NCBI RefSeq assembly: GCF_963678635.1
Contig: NC_087066.1
Location: forward strand, 24,543,012 to 24,607,011
DNA: 64,000 nt
Direction: 5' to 3'
Source: Symsagittifera roscoffensis
Taxonomy: Eukaryota; Xenacoelomorpha; Acoela; Convolutidae
Part shown: positions 22,641-34,639 of the stretch, piece after piece
Numbering within the stretch: the first letter of the stretch is position 1
Layout of the letters: each line of letters begins with the position of its first letter
Translations under genes and position numbers: made by a program
Notes under the pieces: model-generated
What the model was told of the DNA's origin: nothing
Databases searched by the model: none
The model's input: the letters and a program-made list of their open reading frames with translations, nothing else

Positions 22641-25600
22641 CTATTTAGCCAGAGTGCTGACCAGTCCCCTGATCGCGCGCTCAGCCAGAGATGGGGGCAG
22701 TGGCAGCACAACCGTTTTGTTCTTTGTGCCAGATATCTGACCCAGGGTCTGCAAGTATCTCAGTTGCACTCCTACAGACGATTCGTTGAGGATCTTCGAC
22801 GCCTTGGACAAGATCTCTGCCGCTTTGTGCTCGCCATCAGCTCGAATCATCTGCAGCGGAACACATAAATATTAGAGCATCACAATGAATACACCAGAAA
22901 TTATGACATCTCTATTGGGGTTATTTGGTGCATAATCGGACTATCGATGCTTTTTTTCATCATAGCAAAAACTAATTGATTCCAAACTAACTGATATTAC
23001 TGAACAAGCTTCTAACAATCAATTTTTTCAAATGGAAGATGAAGGATACTATCAGAAAATTCGTTCAGCTCCGATGATGATCAAAAATAAAAACGGTCTT
23101 ACTTTCATTTGGTAATCGTATAAAAGAAAATAATAACACGGTCAGTCTAACTGAAATATGATGGTGATTTTTGAACATAGCCTTCAGAAAGTTGGAAAAG
23201 AGTCAACGAACGCAAGAAAACAGAAAAAAAATATTGATTTATTTTTTTGAAAAAATCTCAAAATTTCAAAAAAAAATTTTTAAAAAAGATGCCCTTAAAG
23301 CTCTATAACAATTTATGATTGACATTTTTTTGATTATATTAACCCAATTCGAGAAAACTGGATCAATAGGTAAATTTTTCACTCCGCTGGAAAATCTGAA
23401 AATTAAATTCCACTTTCGAAATTAGAAGTCGATCACGTTTTTCGTGACCTTTCCACTTTCGCTGTTCAATTGTACAGTTTGCCTTCCTTTTAACAAAAAG
23501 AAATCAGCTGAACTTAAAAAGAAATCCAAAGTCAAAATGCGAAAAATTAATTTTGAACCGGAACAAATTTTAGGATTTCCTAAAAAAAAACGAAAAAAAA
23601 TCGCGACCTACTTAAGAGTCTGAACTAAATTCATCGAATCTTAAAAATAGATCTGTCCAACCTGTGCTTTGGCAGCCCTGGTGCTCTCAGCCTCTGCACC
23701 CAGCGACCTCTGCAGTTGTGGCGCTAGAATCATGTCCTTCAAGTCCACTCGCAGGATCTTCACACCCCAGTTATGTGCACGCTCCTCCACTATTTCCTAT
23801 ACATTTGACAGTACAGTGTCAAACTGATGTTACATTGAAGGACGTCGCATCGCTAAGACAACCTCATTCAAATTTTCTATGTCCACCGATATTACTTACC
23901 AACCTCGCCAGAAATCTCCATTAAAAAGAAGATAACTTAAACTTCATGACAATTCTACATCGATGCTACAGTTGCTAATTAAGAGTCTCGACTCAAATCT
24001 TACAGTCAGCTGCAAATTATCAAAAAAACAGCAAGTTGAAGGAACATCAATGAACTTTGCAATTTTATGGGAATGATTTATTTCGCCGCTTATGCTTTAA
24101 TTGGACGAAATACATCGCTCCTTTTATTGTCTCAAATGAGCATTTTCCAAACCATTTTATCTTAGCGAAAAAGTCGCAAAAGATTCACATTTTAAAATTG
24201 GAGCTCAGGGCATCAAAAGTCTTCAGATGATTTTGAAGAGTGCTTCAGGAATTTTCGCAACTTTCTATCTTACTTAACCTTCCGTGTAATCTGTGTTTTG
24301 ATCATTCATACCAGAATGTCATGAGTAATGGCCATTTTAGCTGCCAGTATCTCCGGCAGAGTCCTGAAGCCCAGCACAGTTCTCAAAGCAGTCTGAGCAG
24401 ACAGGGCCACCGACTGGGCCACATCCTCCACTTTGGTGACAGACTTGACCGGGTCAATGACCTCATAGAACACGATGCCATCCACTCTGCACGTCACACT
24501 GTCCCTTGTCAACACCTATCAAACAAATACATGATATAGATGTGATAAGATCCAAGAACAACCGTTTTTCCCTGAAAAATTGAGTCAGAAAAAGTCGGGG
24601 GCAAGATGATAAGATGTCCCTACTCAATGGCTACAAAAAATAGAACAAAATTCGCTTGACATATTGAAGCACACACTATTTTACACGTTATCTTTTTTGC
24701 ATTAGCTTAACTACGTCGCTGAACTTTTTCTACCAAACATTCGCTCTCACTTAAGAAAAAATACACCAGAAGATTTTCCTGAAACACTGACTCAAATCTG
24801 GCTTATTATCAGTTCAATTTCTAGCTTTGAACACACCATTTTCTTTTACACAGACTCTCAGTGTGTTTACCTCCTGAGGTGGGACGTTGATGGTCCTGGT
24901 TCGGACATCTACTCTGGTGACTGAGTCAGTGCAGGGTAACTGGAACACGATGCCACTCGGTGTCTCCTTCGATTTGATCTTGCCCAGTCTGAAGATCACT
25001 GCACGCTCGTAAGTGTTCAACACCTACATCACAAAAACATTGTTGGCAGCAAGATCACTTAAACAAGAATGCAGGCATTTAAACTAGTGATCTATACATT
25101 TTTAGACCGTGCGAAGACCATGCATTTATCAAAGACAATTGCTCTTAAGGGGAGCGGTGATTATGTCTCCGCCTCTCAATCGAAAGGTCGGATGTTCCAG
25201 GCCCACCATGATCCGTGCTCGTTGCTTGAGGGTGAAGCAACATTATCCAGCCCAGAAAAATAACAAAAAATGCATGTAGTTCTTAAACAGGGGCACAAGA
25301 GCGGCTCGCAGTGATGAGCTGTACAGCTCGTATGTTAGTCCTTTTCCTCGTGGATAAATGATTATAAGCTCTTGCTAATGTAGTGATCAACATGGTCAAG
25401 ATTCAACTTTCATGCAAATCGGCATCACAAAATGCTTTGAAAGATCAATCTGATTACTCATTTGCTGTGGGTTGTCTAAGTTTCATTCATTGTATATTGG
25501 CATTTATCAGACGCACATACCTCTACTGTGAGCAAAAACTTTCTTCAAAATTTTGATCGCTCGTGACTCTTTTCCAATCCCTTCTCCACTTTACACTTTC

Positions 25601-28600
25601 AGTTTTGAAAACTTACTCAAACGTTGTCATAATGCGATGAAACTTGGCAGTGAACAAACTAACAATTACAACAGATTTGTTCTTGATACTTTATATCGAA
25701 TCGTAAAATCACGCATTTTCATAAAAACAGGTAAATTTTGAAAGTATGAAAACTGAAATTTTGAAATGAGGGGGAAAAGTTAAAAACCGCTACATGCTCA
25801 TAAACAATATCACCGGCTAAAACTGACACCTCAAAACAATGTGTACCTGGATGGCTTGGAAAATAGCCAGTGGGAAGAGGAGGACCAGAATAATGTAGGA
25901 GATTCCCACAAGGATCATGTCTCCCACTTCCGTCTCCGACTCCTCCAAAACCGGAACTTCACTCTTAGTCGTGTTTGCCGAAGTGGGTCTGTTGCCTGGG
26001 CCACCTGATGGAGGGATGAAAGCTCCTCCCCCACCTGCGCCAGAACTGGGACCCGGTTTTTGAATATCCTCCATTTGCATAATTGCTGCAAATAGTAATA
26101 AGATAATAAAAAATTAAACACAGAGGCGAAGCGGAGCTTCGCAACAGTTGTAAGGCAAACAACAAATTGCGCTACAAAATAGTGAATGAAAAAAGACAGA
26201 AGCCAAAAAATTTAGGAACATTTATTTTGGAAAAAATTTCTTGACAAGAGTTAAGAAACTACAGCAACAAAAACTTCATATTTGTATCGGATGAAAATCA
26301 TAAAAAGCCCGTAAAAATGGAAATCAATTACCAAGCGGCAACAAAGGCGAAAAACTGAAGTGTCGAAACCTGTTGAGCCGAAAACAAAACGGTTGTCATG
26401 AAATTTTTTATAAAATTTAAAAGTTTTTACGACCCATTCAAACCGAAACACATAATCCCGAACGGGTATTTTTTGCCCTCGAAATTTCGCAAGATAAGTT
26501 GACTAAGTCGATATACCCTAAGCATTTGAAAAACTGTTTAAATATTTGAAAAACAAAACGAAACAAAAATAAAACAACTCAAAATCACACACAGTAAATT
26601 TCAGTTACAGTCAAAAAACTGTTTATATTGGAACAAAACCCATGCTTTAGAAAACAACCCAAAAAAACCTGGCAGATAAAAAATCATTTAAAAGACGGAA
26701 AATGAACCGACAAAAACTAGGACGGAAATTACGAACCCGAAAAACACAGACTTTTTAGAAAAGATAATTACAACCTGCAATTTGAAAAGATGATAACAAC
26801 CTTAAACTAAAAGATCCTTTGAAAAAGAGATCGTCGAGAAATGAGGACAATTCTCTACGGGAAAAAATCTAGTACCCGATTGCAATACCTTTGCTTATCG
26901 AAAGGGTAATAATAAAAACAGTTGGAAAAGTGTACATCGTATTCGAGCCTGCAACCTCGAGATTTGGAGTCTCGCGTCCTACCAGTTCGGTCACGCACTC
27001 TGAACAACCGACAAACACTAATCACCAATAAAGCAGCTACTTATGCTAATCAATTGCCATTGCAATGCAGCAAAAGTGTCACCAAATACAAATAGACAAA
27101 TTTTGGCAGGTAATAATTTGGAATATAACAAACTGAAGGCATCCACGCTAACTTTGCATTGGATAAATTCGATAACATAGAACCAAACTATGTAAAAATT
27201 AAACATTTCCAAAATATTGCAAGATATATTGAGTTGGAAAATTTCTGAAATCGAGTTCTTATTATTGCACTGTTGTTTGAAGCAAATAGCTTTTTTCGGT
27301 TCATTTAAACAATGAGAAATGCATCATTTGTGTAAACTTATTTCTAAACGAATGTCAAAGCACATGCGTTCAAAAAGCTGTAAATTTGCCCCAAAAATGG
27401 CCCCCATGTTTGCAAATTAGGTTAGAAAAAAGTATAGTCGTACTTTTATACTACGCTCACTAAAATTCGTAAGTGTAAAATTGCAGGAACTCAGAACACT
27501 AAAAGCAACTACATTGAAAATTTCCTAAGAAAATCAATTCTGCGATGTGACCAATAAGCCGGCAAAACATAAGCAGACAAACTATAGGCTGATATTTTTT
27601 GGAAAAAACCTGGTCAGATTCAAACCCACGACATTTGCCGCCTCATGCGTATTGTTCACCTTCAGGCTAAAAGCCGGACTCGTAGAAGTTTGAACTCGAT
27701 ATGAACCAAGTTACACGTGATTCTGTTAAGCAAGTTGTTATCCCGAAAAAAAGTCTATATTCCGATTTGATAACGCTTGCTAATAACAAGCCTAAACAGC
27801 GAAAAATCAAATTTGAGCGCGAACAACTTTTGAAACAAGAAATCAGCACGAACGATATAGAATTCCCACTACGATCAATGACTCTGTAAAAGACGTATGT
27901 TATAATGTTTGGATCCAAGTATTGATGCGCTTCAACAATACAACCGTTAACAAGGTTCATACAAAAAGCATACGTTAATTGTCTCAAACTGTTAAACCCC
28001 CATAAAATACGAAAAATGATCACAGCTGGAATTTCTTTCTAAATTTAAGCTCAGGACAACAAAACTTTGAATATAAAAAATCCCGCCAAAAATAGCTAAT
28101 GAAAATAGGCTAGTTAAAAATTTGTCTGAAGAAAAAACTACCCCGAGCACAAGTATTCCGCTACTTTCGTTATGAAAGTCGGAACAATAACAGTCTGTGT
28201 TAATATCCTTAGCATTGGCTGTACTTAATAGCTGGTTATTGATCAAAATGATTACTTTCAAAATGAACACGTTTTATCGCAACAATATTTGCGTCGCAAC
28301 AATATTTGCGACTTAGGTTGGAAAAAAAATAGTTCATACTATAACACAAGCATTGCTCGTGTAGTAAATTACCACTTACTAGGACCACCTTGTGCATGCG
28401 GTGCTCCATAAGGACTTCCTTGAGGCGGATGTTGTCCATACCCTGGTTGTTGTACATAGCCCGGTTGTTGTCCATAGCCAGGTTGTTGTCCATAACCAGG
28501 TTGTTGTCCATAGCCAGGTTGTTGCCCATACACAGGTTGTTGCCCATAGCCCGATACTCCCCCTGCATAGCCATAGCCAGCTCCCGATGGGTAATGTTGC

Positions 28601-29031
28601 TGCTGGGGAGCCCCTTGTTGCCCATAAGGGAATCCTGCTCCAGCCTGTTGATTTGGGTATCCACTCGAACCCTTAATAAATATATTTCTCAGCCCAACAA
28701 AATTGGCATCAATTTCCCTATGCACTGATATATTAAGACCTTTCAAACAGCATTCTATAATTTGCGAATGTTGGTTAAAAGTAGAAAGTACCGAATAAAA
28801 ACAACTACTAGGTTCAGAAGTTTCAGTATGGTGTTTGATGCAATAGTTTATTTGAAATTAGCTGCAACTGTACCTGCTGCATAGGAGGTGTAGTGACCTC
28901 GACATGACTCTGGGTCAGTGGGGTCTGGTTACGACTCGCCCGCTCTCCAGCAGCCACTGCATCTCCCCCACCTCCCCCGGCAGCCCCAGTATCTGCTGCA
29001 GATTCCGCAGTCGCCACTTTGATCACTTCGG
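22641..29031 (-). CDS. Stomatin-family (prohibitin-domain) membrane protein, seven exons
   Basis: Exons in gene order: 29031-28874, 28671-28380, 26085-25847, 25023-24871, 24515-24312, 23796-23662 and 22850-22641 (stop at 22643-22641). Every junction is GT-AG and keeps the frame. The third exon holds an acidic stretch and the membrane hairpin ([18 protein letters not shown]) with the conserved proline. The fourth starts the PHB domain ([12 protein letters not shown]), followed by [27 protein letters not shown] and the C-terminal oligomerisation motif RYLQTL. Family members scaffold cholesterol-rich membrane domains and regulate ion channels. The first two exons add about 150 residues, Gly/Ala-rich then tyrosine/glutamine repeats, which typical stomatins of about 290 residues lack. 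An internal ATG at 26080 could start a normal-length form. The first exon, with the true start, was not located upstream of 29031. Confidence 0.9.
23190..23640 (+). repeat. Interspersed repeat R2, copy in stomatin intron 6
   Basis: It begins ACAGTTGGAAAAGAGTCAA and runs through AACTGGATCA, TCCGCTGGAAAATCTGAAAA, GTCGATCACGTTTTTCGTGA to CGCGACCTACTTAAGAG. A close copy lies at 36998-37440. The GATCACGTTTTTCGTGA block is itself a small hairpin. No ORF. Confidence 0.75.
25140..25225 (+). repeat. tRNA-like fragment in stomatin intron 3
   Basis: GAGCGGTGATTATGTCTCCG followed by GGTCGGATGTTCCAGGCCC resembles polymerase III A- and B-boxes at tRNA spacing, but the cloverleaf cannot be drawn cleanly. 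It is probably a SINE head. Confidence 0.3.
26121..26160 (+). repeat. GCGAAGC hairpin repeat, copy
   Basis: CAGAGGCGAAGCGGAGCTTC then GCAACAGTTG. The stem is perfect. It lies in stomatin intron 2, 35 bp upstream of the splice acceptor of the hairpin exon. Confidence 0.65.
26862..26908 (+). repeat. R3 hairpin repeat, copy 2
   Basis: CGGGAAAAAATCTAGTACCC, then CGATTGCAAT and the hairpin CCTTT/AAAGG around GCTTATCG. The stem sequence differs from copy 1 but remains paired. Confidence 0.55.
26938..27003 (-). repeat. tRNA-like sequence with CCA anticodon loop (SINE or tRNA pseudogene)
   Basis: On the minus strand: A-box-like TGACCGAACTGGTAGG, a perfect 5-bp anticodon stem CGAGA/TCTCG enclosing CTCCAAA (anticodon CCA, as in tRNA-Trp), then GGTTGCAGGCTCGAATAC as B-box. 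The T stem and the 3' half of the acceptor stem do not pair, so this is not a functional tRNA gene. Confidence 0.6.
27612..27672 (-). repeat. tRNA-like fragment in stomatin intron 2
   Basis: Minus strand GGGTTTGAATCTG is a good B-box, with TAGCCTGAAGGTGAAC as A-box at the right distance. Probably the tRNA-derived head of a SINE. Confidence 0.45.
27985..28195 (+). repeat. Interspersed repeat R1, truncated copy 3
   Basis: It matches the 3' half of the R1 copies: AAACCCCCATAA, AAAATGATCACAG, CTCAGGACAACAA, CCCGAGCACAAGTATTCCG, GTCGGAACAATAA. The 5' half is missing. Confidence 0.6.
28287..28316 (+). repeat. Short tandem duplication TCGCAACAATATTTGCG
   Basis: A 17-bp unit occurs twice almost head to tail just inside stomatin intron 2. 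It is self-complementary in part (CGCAA/TTGCG). Confidence 0.5.
28380..28671 (-). repeat. Coding 21-bp minisatellite (GYGQQP repeats) in stomatin exon 2
   Basis: About 28430-28560 repeats a 21-bp unit coding for the heptapeptide GYGQQPG with small variants, about seven copies. The exon begins GSSGYPNQQ and ends in a codon split after base 1 that is completed in frame by the membrane-hairpin exon. The acceptor is AG at 28673-28672; the donor is GT at 28379-28378. Confidence 0.8.
28874..29031 (-). other. Upstream in-frame exon of the stomatin gene
   Basis: This exon encodes about 52 residues, starting EVIKVATAE, then a Gly/Ala-rich stretch, ending TTPPMQQ. Acceptor AG at 29033-29032; donor GT at 28873-28872, in phase with the repeat exon. 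It needs one codon base from an earlier exon that I could not identify. Confidence 0.6.
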
Positions 29032-31154
29032 CTTAACACACAAAAAAGAATAAGACACAAATCCCAACAAAAAGGCTTCAGTAATAAGTCAAAACAAGGA
29101 TACTCATTTGATGCGTAAATACTAACGAAGTTTCTGACTACAGGTTCTTTTTATGAAAAAAAAAACTTTTAAAAAATGCATAGATTTTCAATTATAGCTT
29201 TTCGATTTTTTTCAAAATTTAGTCCTTGTCATTATTTCATGCGTGTGACCGGAGAAACTAAATGCTAGCTAAGATCTTGCTAGCTAAGGAACTTTGTATT
29301 TTTGTGTTGTTTCGAAAAAAATTTAATATGATTAGCAGTCGACCCTATTTGCTGTACTTCATTTTTCAAACTTTTTTGCTGTACCTCATTTTGCAAGTAT
29401 AGAAACAACACAAAGTTCCTTTCCACTTGGTGATTTTTAAAAAATGTTATATTGGTCCAAGCCCTGGTGTAAAATTGGGTAAACCCGGTCCAAAATTATC
29501 TGTAAACTGAAAAGCGAGTCTTTAATAAGCCAATCAATTAGCCCACAGAAACAGAGGATCTCTTTTTGTGCTAGTTCATTTAGGAGCGAGTAACCGCATT
29601 GTTATTCAAACTATCAAGTTAAGACTTCAAAAACAAAAACATTGCCAGCCTAAACAGTCAGAACAGCAAAATCTTTTTTTTTGCAAATCCTTAGGTTGTG
29701 ATATAACGAAAGACACAACGCGACACTAAGGCAACGCGACGACATTACATTTTCTGCGCCAAGCAGATGTTCTTCGGCACTTTAAAAAAAATTGGAATAA
29801 AAAAATTGCGTTAGTACATATTCGCGCCGCAAAGATTAGGGTTGGTCTGCCGACTGTGGATCTCCCATAATCTGCCCCTGCACTACGGTATTAAATTCTA
29901 CTGATCAAACTCTAAAGAGTTGTAAGTTCAAACAGCTTCCTTAATCACTGCTGCTTTAACATATTTCCTTATCAAGAAAAATTTTAATTAAAAACTTGAC
30001 TACAAAGTAGTGACCATTTCCTCAATAAAAGCACCTCACCTGACGACGATCTCACAATTTGTTGAAACGATGAAAGAGCTACTGAGAACACTTCAATAGT
30101 CAATTATGGTTTGCAATTGAATATCCACTAATATAAATAGCACTTTTTATTGCTCAGAAAATGCTTCAATTTGGTACTAATATCGATAAGAAAAAATGCG
30201 TGCGCATTTTAAACGCAAGCTAAGCTAAGGAAGTTTTTGTTAATAAGACGTGCCGTGGTTTTTTGTACAAAAGCAAGGCAATAAAAATAACCATGCGTCA
30301 CGGATGTAGCTTCGATGCTAAAACACGTGATGACATATAAACTAAACTGCGTCTCTTATCGAGTTTAACTCGCCACCAATTCAAAATACAAAGTAATTAA
30401 CGAACCGCACAAAACTTGAAAAGTTGAATTACCTTTCAACTAAATAAGCATACTTGAATTACCTTTTAACTATCAAAGCAAAATCTCATCAGGGCATGCA
30501 TGCACGATGACGACAACGAGCTTTCATTTGTACTTTTTTTTCGCCATTACCTATATCCATACTGTTTCATGAGTTGGGTACTGTAACACAGGACCTTAAT
30601 AAATTAAAACCACTTCATTCAAAAACAATTCAAACAGAAATCGTGTTTCCCTAACTTTCGTAAATTTGATCTTACTTTAGTTTTGCCAATTTCTCAAAAC
30701 ATTGAATAAAGTGCATCACACATCCAACACACTCCAACATATGGTAATCGTATTAGATCGTATATTCGGACAGTTTAGAGCACAAGTCTCCGTTGATTGA
30801 TTTTTTAAGTGACAAAGAGAAAACTGAAAAAAAAGAGAACAAATTTTTATTAAACCGTAGATTAGAAAACAACAGAGATCAAAACCGATGCAGAAATAGT
30901 CCAATTTTTAAAAAGCATGACAAAAGAGTCGGACCTCATAAAACCAAATTCACAAAATGTAAATCAATTAAGAAATCTTTGAATTTCAAAAACCTCTTGT
31001 TTGTCTAACAAGAATCTTCAGCTATTGACTCTTTGTAGAAAGAAACATATCCAATTCTAGAGAACTGGATCAATAAATTTTTTTTCTTAATGCTGGTAAA
31101 CCTCCAAACCAACCAACTTAAAAAATAACAAATCAAGCGCAATTTCTTGCTTCT
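29032..31154. other. Upstream of the stomatin gene, no gene seen
   Basis: The missing first stomatin exon and promoter may lie here. A donor-like CGTCAG|GTGAGG on the minus strand near 30050 is one weak candidate. A foldback element sits at 29289-29428. Confidence 0.4.
29289..29428. mobile_element. Small foldback element (about 140 bp)
   Basis: The left arm AAGGAACTTTGTATTTTTGT plus GTTGTTTC is mirrored by the right arm GAAACAACACAAAGTTCCTT around 29401-29424. Arms of about 23-28 bp enclose about 85 bp with two GCTGTAC(T/C)TCATTTT repeats. This suggests a MITE; no target duplication was found. Confidence 0.5.
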
Positions 31155-31174
31155 CTATTTTCTTACGCTCGCGG

Positions 31175-31275
31175 ACTAAATCCCCCAGGATAAAATCCCA
31201 CCGGAGATAACCCCCCAATAGACCAAATCCCCCTAGGACAAAATCCCCCATTATTTGTTTTAATATCCCCCACAT
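31175..31275 (+). repeat. Left terminal inverted arm of the MULE, tandem subunits
   Basis: GGACTAAATCCCCCAGGATA, AAATCCCAC, then further AAATCCCCC units to 31275. The outermost block corresponds to the reverse complement of GGGGGACTGCATCC at the other end. Units are about 12-26 bp. Confidence 0.75.
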
Positions 31276-31386
31276 AATCGTTAAGCAAAAACGCAACTCT
31301 GAAAATTAAATTACACTTAGTGACCATAAATAGAGTTAAGATTAAAGTAGAAGCATAAACATAACTAAAACAAAAATAGAACTAAA

Positions 31387-31857
31387 TTAAGATGATAAAT
31401 TAAGAGCGATAGCTTTCAAATAGTCAATCTCCTTGTAACTAGCCGCTGAACATACTATGCGTTTTTTAAGCCCAAAGTTCTCTTCCTTCCTCGCGTGCAC
31501 TCTCTTTCCCAACTGCAACTGAGACAAAGTGAAGGCCTGCAAGGATTGACGTCTCCGGATGGCTTCGACGAATTTCCAGATATCTGACTTTGACATCTGC
31601 AGCATCGACTCAAAACTGTGGTGAAACGTTTCAAGAGCTTTGTTTGCTCATGGCAGGTCGTCAATTGTACGGAAATAGACTTTCCACATATCTTTGTGGA
31701 ATCTGGCCTTCCGTGAGGCATTCCGGTTTTACTTTCCGACAAAAGTATCCTCAAAGTAACTTTGTATGTCCTCTGGTATCTCTTGATCACAATTTTGTAC
31801 CAAACTTCTTTATGAAGTGGCGGTGCAAAATCAAGCGCAGCCAAGAGGCGTATCATC
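31387..31857 (-). pseudogene. MULE transposase, C-terminal part
   Basis: The minus strand resumes at IRLLAALDFAPPL, exactly the block that follows the break at 33244 in intact MULE proteins. It continues to MLQMSKSDIWKFVEAIRRRQ and ends near 31387. The interior 31620-31780 is frameshifted. Joining the two parts restores a continuous frame, so the LINE caused the split. Confidence 0.75.
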
Positions 31858-33243
31858 ATCAATTACTGCTAACAAAACTAAACGTATGACCACGTAGAGT
31901 TTTGGTCAGTCGACCCAAAATCATAAAGCCAGTTCCAAAATTTGAGATCAGACGCGTGACTAAAGATCAGTTGAATATCTTCAGTTTCAAGTTTTAGTTT
32001 TTACTTGACAAATCGAGCTTGAGTCTAGTAAGTTATTTCGATGCCACCCTTTTCTTCCTGGAAATTGCTTGCTAACAACAGCAAGCAAGATACAGGGAAA
32101 ATCTCGGCATTGAAATGTCAGGCTCACGAAGAATATGGTCGAGCTGACGCCAACAAAGTTTCTCTATGCGAGATGAAAGTGGAGTTGTTTTCGATACTTT
32201 GTAAATGGAATCGTTAGATATCCGGTTAGGCCACTTGTTAAAAATGAATCGGAGGTGTGATCTTTGTGTAACATTCAGCTTCTGTAGGTACTCTGACGCC
32301 GCAGCCCAGCTGCCTGCGTTGTACATCATTGTCGAGACCACTAGGGTTTCGTATGCTCTGATTCTCTTTGCGAGGGTCAAGTTTTTCTAGACTGCCAAAC
32401 CTTTTTGAAGGAGGCAAGCGCACATTTCCCTCGTTAATACGTTGCTGGATGTCGGACTTTGTGCAGAGGTGAGATCCTAGCAATTTGTTTTTGTGCCACT
32501 CTTCGTTGCTTTTAATCAAATTGCCATGTTCGTCTTTTTCGGTGGTAGCGATATACACTTTTGTGAGTTCTGTTTTGCTTGCATTCATCATGAGGTTCCA
32601 TTTTCCTAAGCATTCTTCAACAAATGTAGTGTTAATGCTACTCAGTTGATCAAAATCTTCAAAAAATGTATTTGACATCATCAGCGTATTCAGATTCCAG
32701 TGGGAGAGAGCACTCACTATAAGGTGGGTTTGGTCTGCTGAGAAGGGAACGGACCAGACGTAAAGCGTCAGCTAGATACAAAATGAAAAGGATGCCAGAA
32801 AGATAGTCTCCTTGGAAACTGTCAATGGTATTTTCAAAAACTTTTGCCGACCTTCACTTGATGCCGCGTGTCTGCTAGAAGTATCCTCACAATTCCCAAA
32901 TCGTCTCAACTCCCGCCTGCATCTTCGATAACATCGAGAATTGTGTTCCGCTTTATTATATCGAAAGCGTTCGACATGTCTATGCCGAGTTTCTCAAAGT
33001 GCCATTTTTCTTCACTACTATGCTCAACAGCATTCCCTGGTACCAAACAATGTAGCCTGTGCCTTTTCCGCTTTTATAGGCGCACTGTGCTTCTTCTGTG
33101 TAATTCTATCAAAGGCTTGATAAGCTCCAGTGCAATCAATGATAGCAGTTTGTGCGTGCTGTTCAGTAGAATGATGGGTCGCAGATTTGCTAGATGACCT
33201 CGTGATTTTTGTGGTTTTGGGAGTGGTACAAAAAAAACAAATT
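31858..33243 (-). mobile_element. Degenerate non-LTR retrotransposon nested in the MULE
   Basis: Minus-strand reverse transcriptase landmarks, in order: RPIILLNSTHKLL, MSNAFDIIKRNTI (near 32960), SFQGDYLSGILF (near 32800), EYADDVKY (catalytic YADD, near 32680), MNASKTELTKV, AYETLVVSTMMYNAGSW and a C-terminal domain ending near 32080. Frameshifts and stops are frequent. It is 5'-truncated, and its 3' end abuts a short (TGA)n at 31852-31863. The QGD-LS motif differs from the other LINE in this window (PQGSILGP), so it belongs to a different lineage. Confidence 0.75.
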
Positions 33244-34160
33244 GGACAAATTGAAATCTTTGTCCTCCCGATATTGAACGGCATAACCGAATTCAAATAT
33301 CTTTCTGTAGATAGATTGAGAAAAATGAAAAAAAAACCTTAATTTTGGTTTCTGGGAAATTGTCCCCCACGGAGTTTATCGAAGCCATTTCAAAGTCCAT
33401 CATAACAGAAACTGCTGCTTTCACGTTTGACTTTAGCTTGGACCAGAGTGCATTGTATAAATATTGTCGCTTATCAGGGAGTTCGTAAATGCAGGGGAAA
33501 GTTGTGCCGTCAACAAAACAATGCACTGTGTAGACATGGTAGAAGTTTTCTGGTCAGCTTTTAAATGCTCTATCGATGAACCAGCTTCCATAACTGTTGA
33601 GAAAATCAATATTTTTGCTACTGGCAAAAACCAAGTATCGCTTTACGCTTACCGGAACCACTGAATCTTCTCGAAGAAAATCTTCTTCATTTTGTGTCTG
33701 CATATACTTGACTGGTAGCTCAAAACGAAACCAGTTGGGATGTGTGGGCGGCATTTATTTTCTTGGCAAATTCGTCTGACTTTCCTTTTGATGTTGGGGA
33801 CTAAATGCATCTTCGAGGAACATTAAGATGTCGCGTTTACTAATGCTGAAGAAAGTAATTTGGTGCGTAGAGACGTCTGTGCAGGTCGCCGCGTCCTTTT
33901 TGGTTTTCGCATTGATTGCATATATTTCCATTAATGCGAAATCGGGCCCGTGCGCATATTCATGTGTTGAACATTTTACATACTCTCTCTTTGATGTCCA
34001 AATACTGGCTTAGCATTTCTGCTTTGATCTTCTTAGTTCGCATTCCCATTGCACTGAGTTGGCTGACTCTCGTTTTTAAAGCAGGCGTAATTCTTGTATA
34101 TGACCTTTTGCCCCCTGTTTTACTCGAGACAAAATTAACTTTGCATTGTTATTCAACTGA
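33244..34160 (-). pseudogene. MULE transposase, N-terminal part (FLYWCH-like plus catalytic domain)
   Basis: Minus-strand fragments in shifting frames give a degraded FLYWCH-like zinc-binding region (SSKTGGKRSYTRI, then QPTQCNGNAN). Then follow the catalytic-domain blocks SYGSWFIDRAFK (first catalytic Asp), VHCFVDGTTFPCIYEL, MMDFEMASINSV (second Asp) and QSIYRKIFEFGYAVQYRED. These are standard landmarks of MULE transposases. Frame changes and stops rule out function. Reading breaks at 33244, where LINE sequence begins. Confidence 0.8.
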
Positions 34161-34351
34161 TAATCATTGCTTCTAAATAAATTGCAAGTGTTCTAGAAAA
34201 TGAATGAAGTATTTCATCCGGAGCCATTTGTTGAATTGCTAAATGGGGGATTAAAATGAGTCACACATGTTGCGCAAGCTGGTATCACAACTGTTAACTT
34301 AAATTTTGTCCCATGGGGGTAAATTCAACACCTTTTGTTCGAAACGTCTTC

Positions 34352-34428
34352 TTTGAGATTCGAACTCACGCCGAATGGCTCAACTTGATTTAGTTTTATG
34401 GGCTTACTGACTGTGCCACTTGGCTTGT
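34352..34428 (-). repeat. tRNA-like SINE head inside the MULE
   Basis: The minus strand carries the A-box-like GCCAAGTGGCACAGTCAG and the B-box GAGTTCGAATCTC at tRNA spacing. The cloverleaf is incomplete. Confidence 0.45.
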
Positions 34429-34639
34429 TATTTTTGGTGATAGAATCACTCTCTTGTAAAAAGTCGAAGGAAAGTTGGATAATTCAAGTTTCTAAAAAGT
34501 CAAGTCAAAATGGCGATGCATGTCTTTTGTTTATATGGAAGTCAAATTGAAGTAGCTTTTATTGAAAACTCAATTCATAATGCCACAAACATATACTTTT
34601 ACATTCCGTAGATGATAAGTTAAAATATGGGTGATTTAA

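Noticed and set aside
26938-27003. Functional tRNA-Trp gene
   Set aside because: The anticodon arm is perfect, but the T stem and acceptor stem do not pair and no terminator-like end follows.
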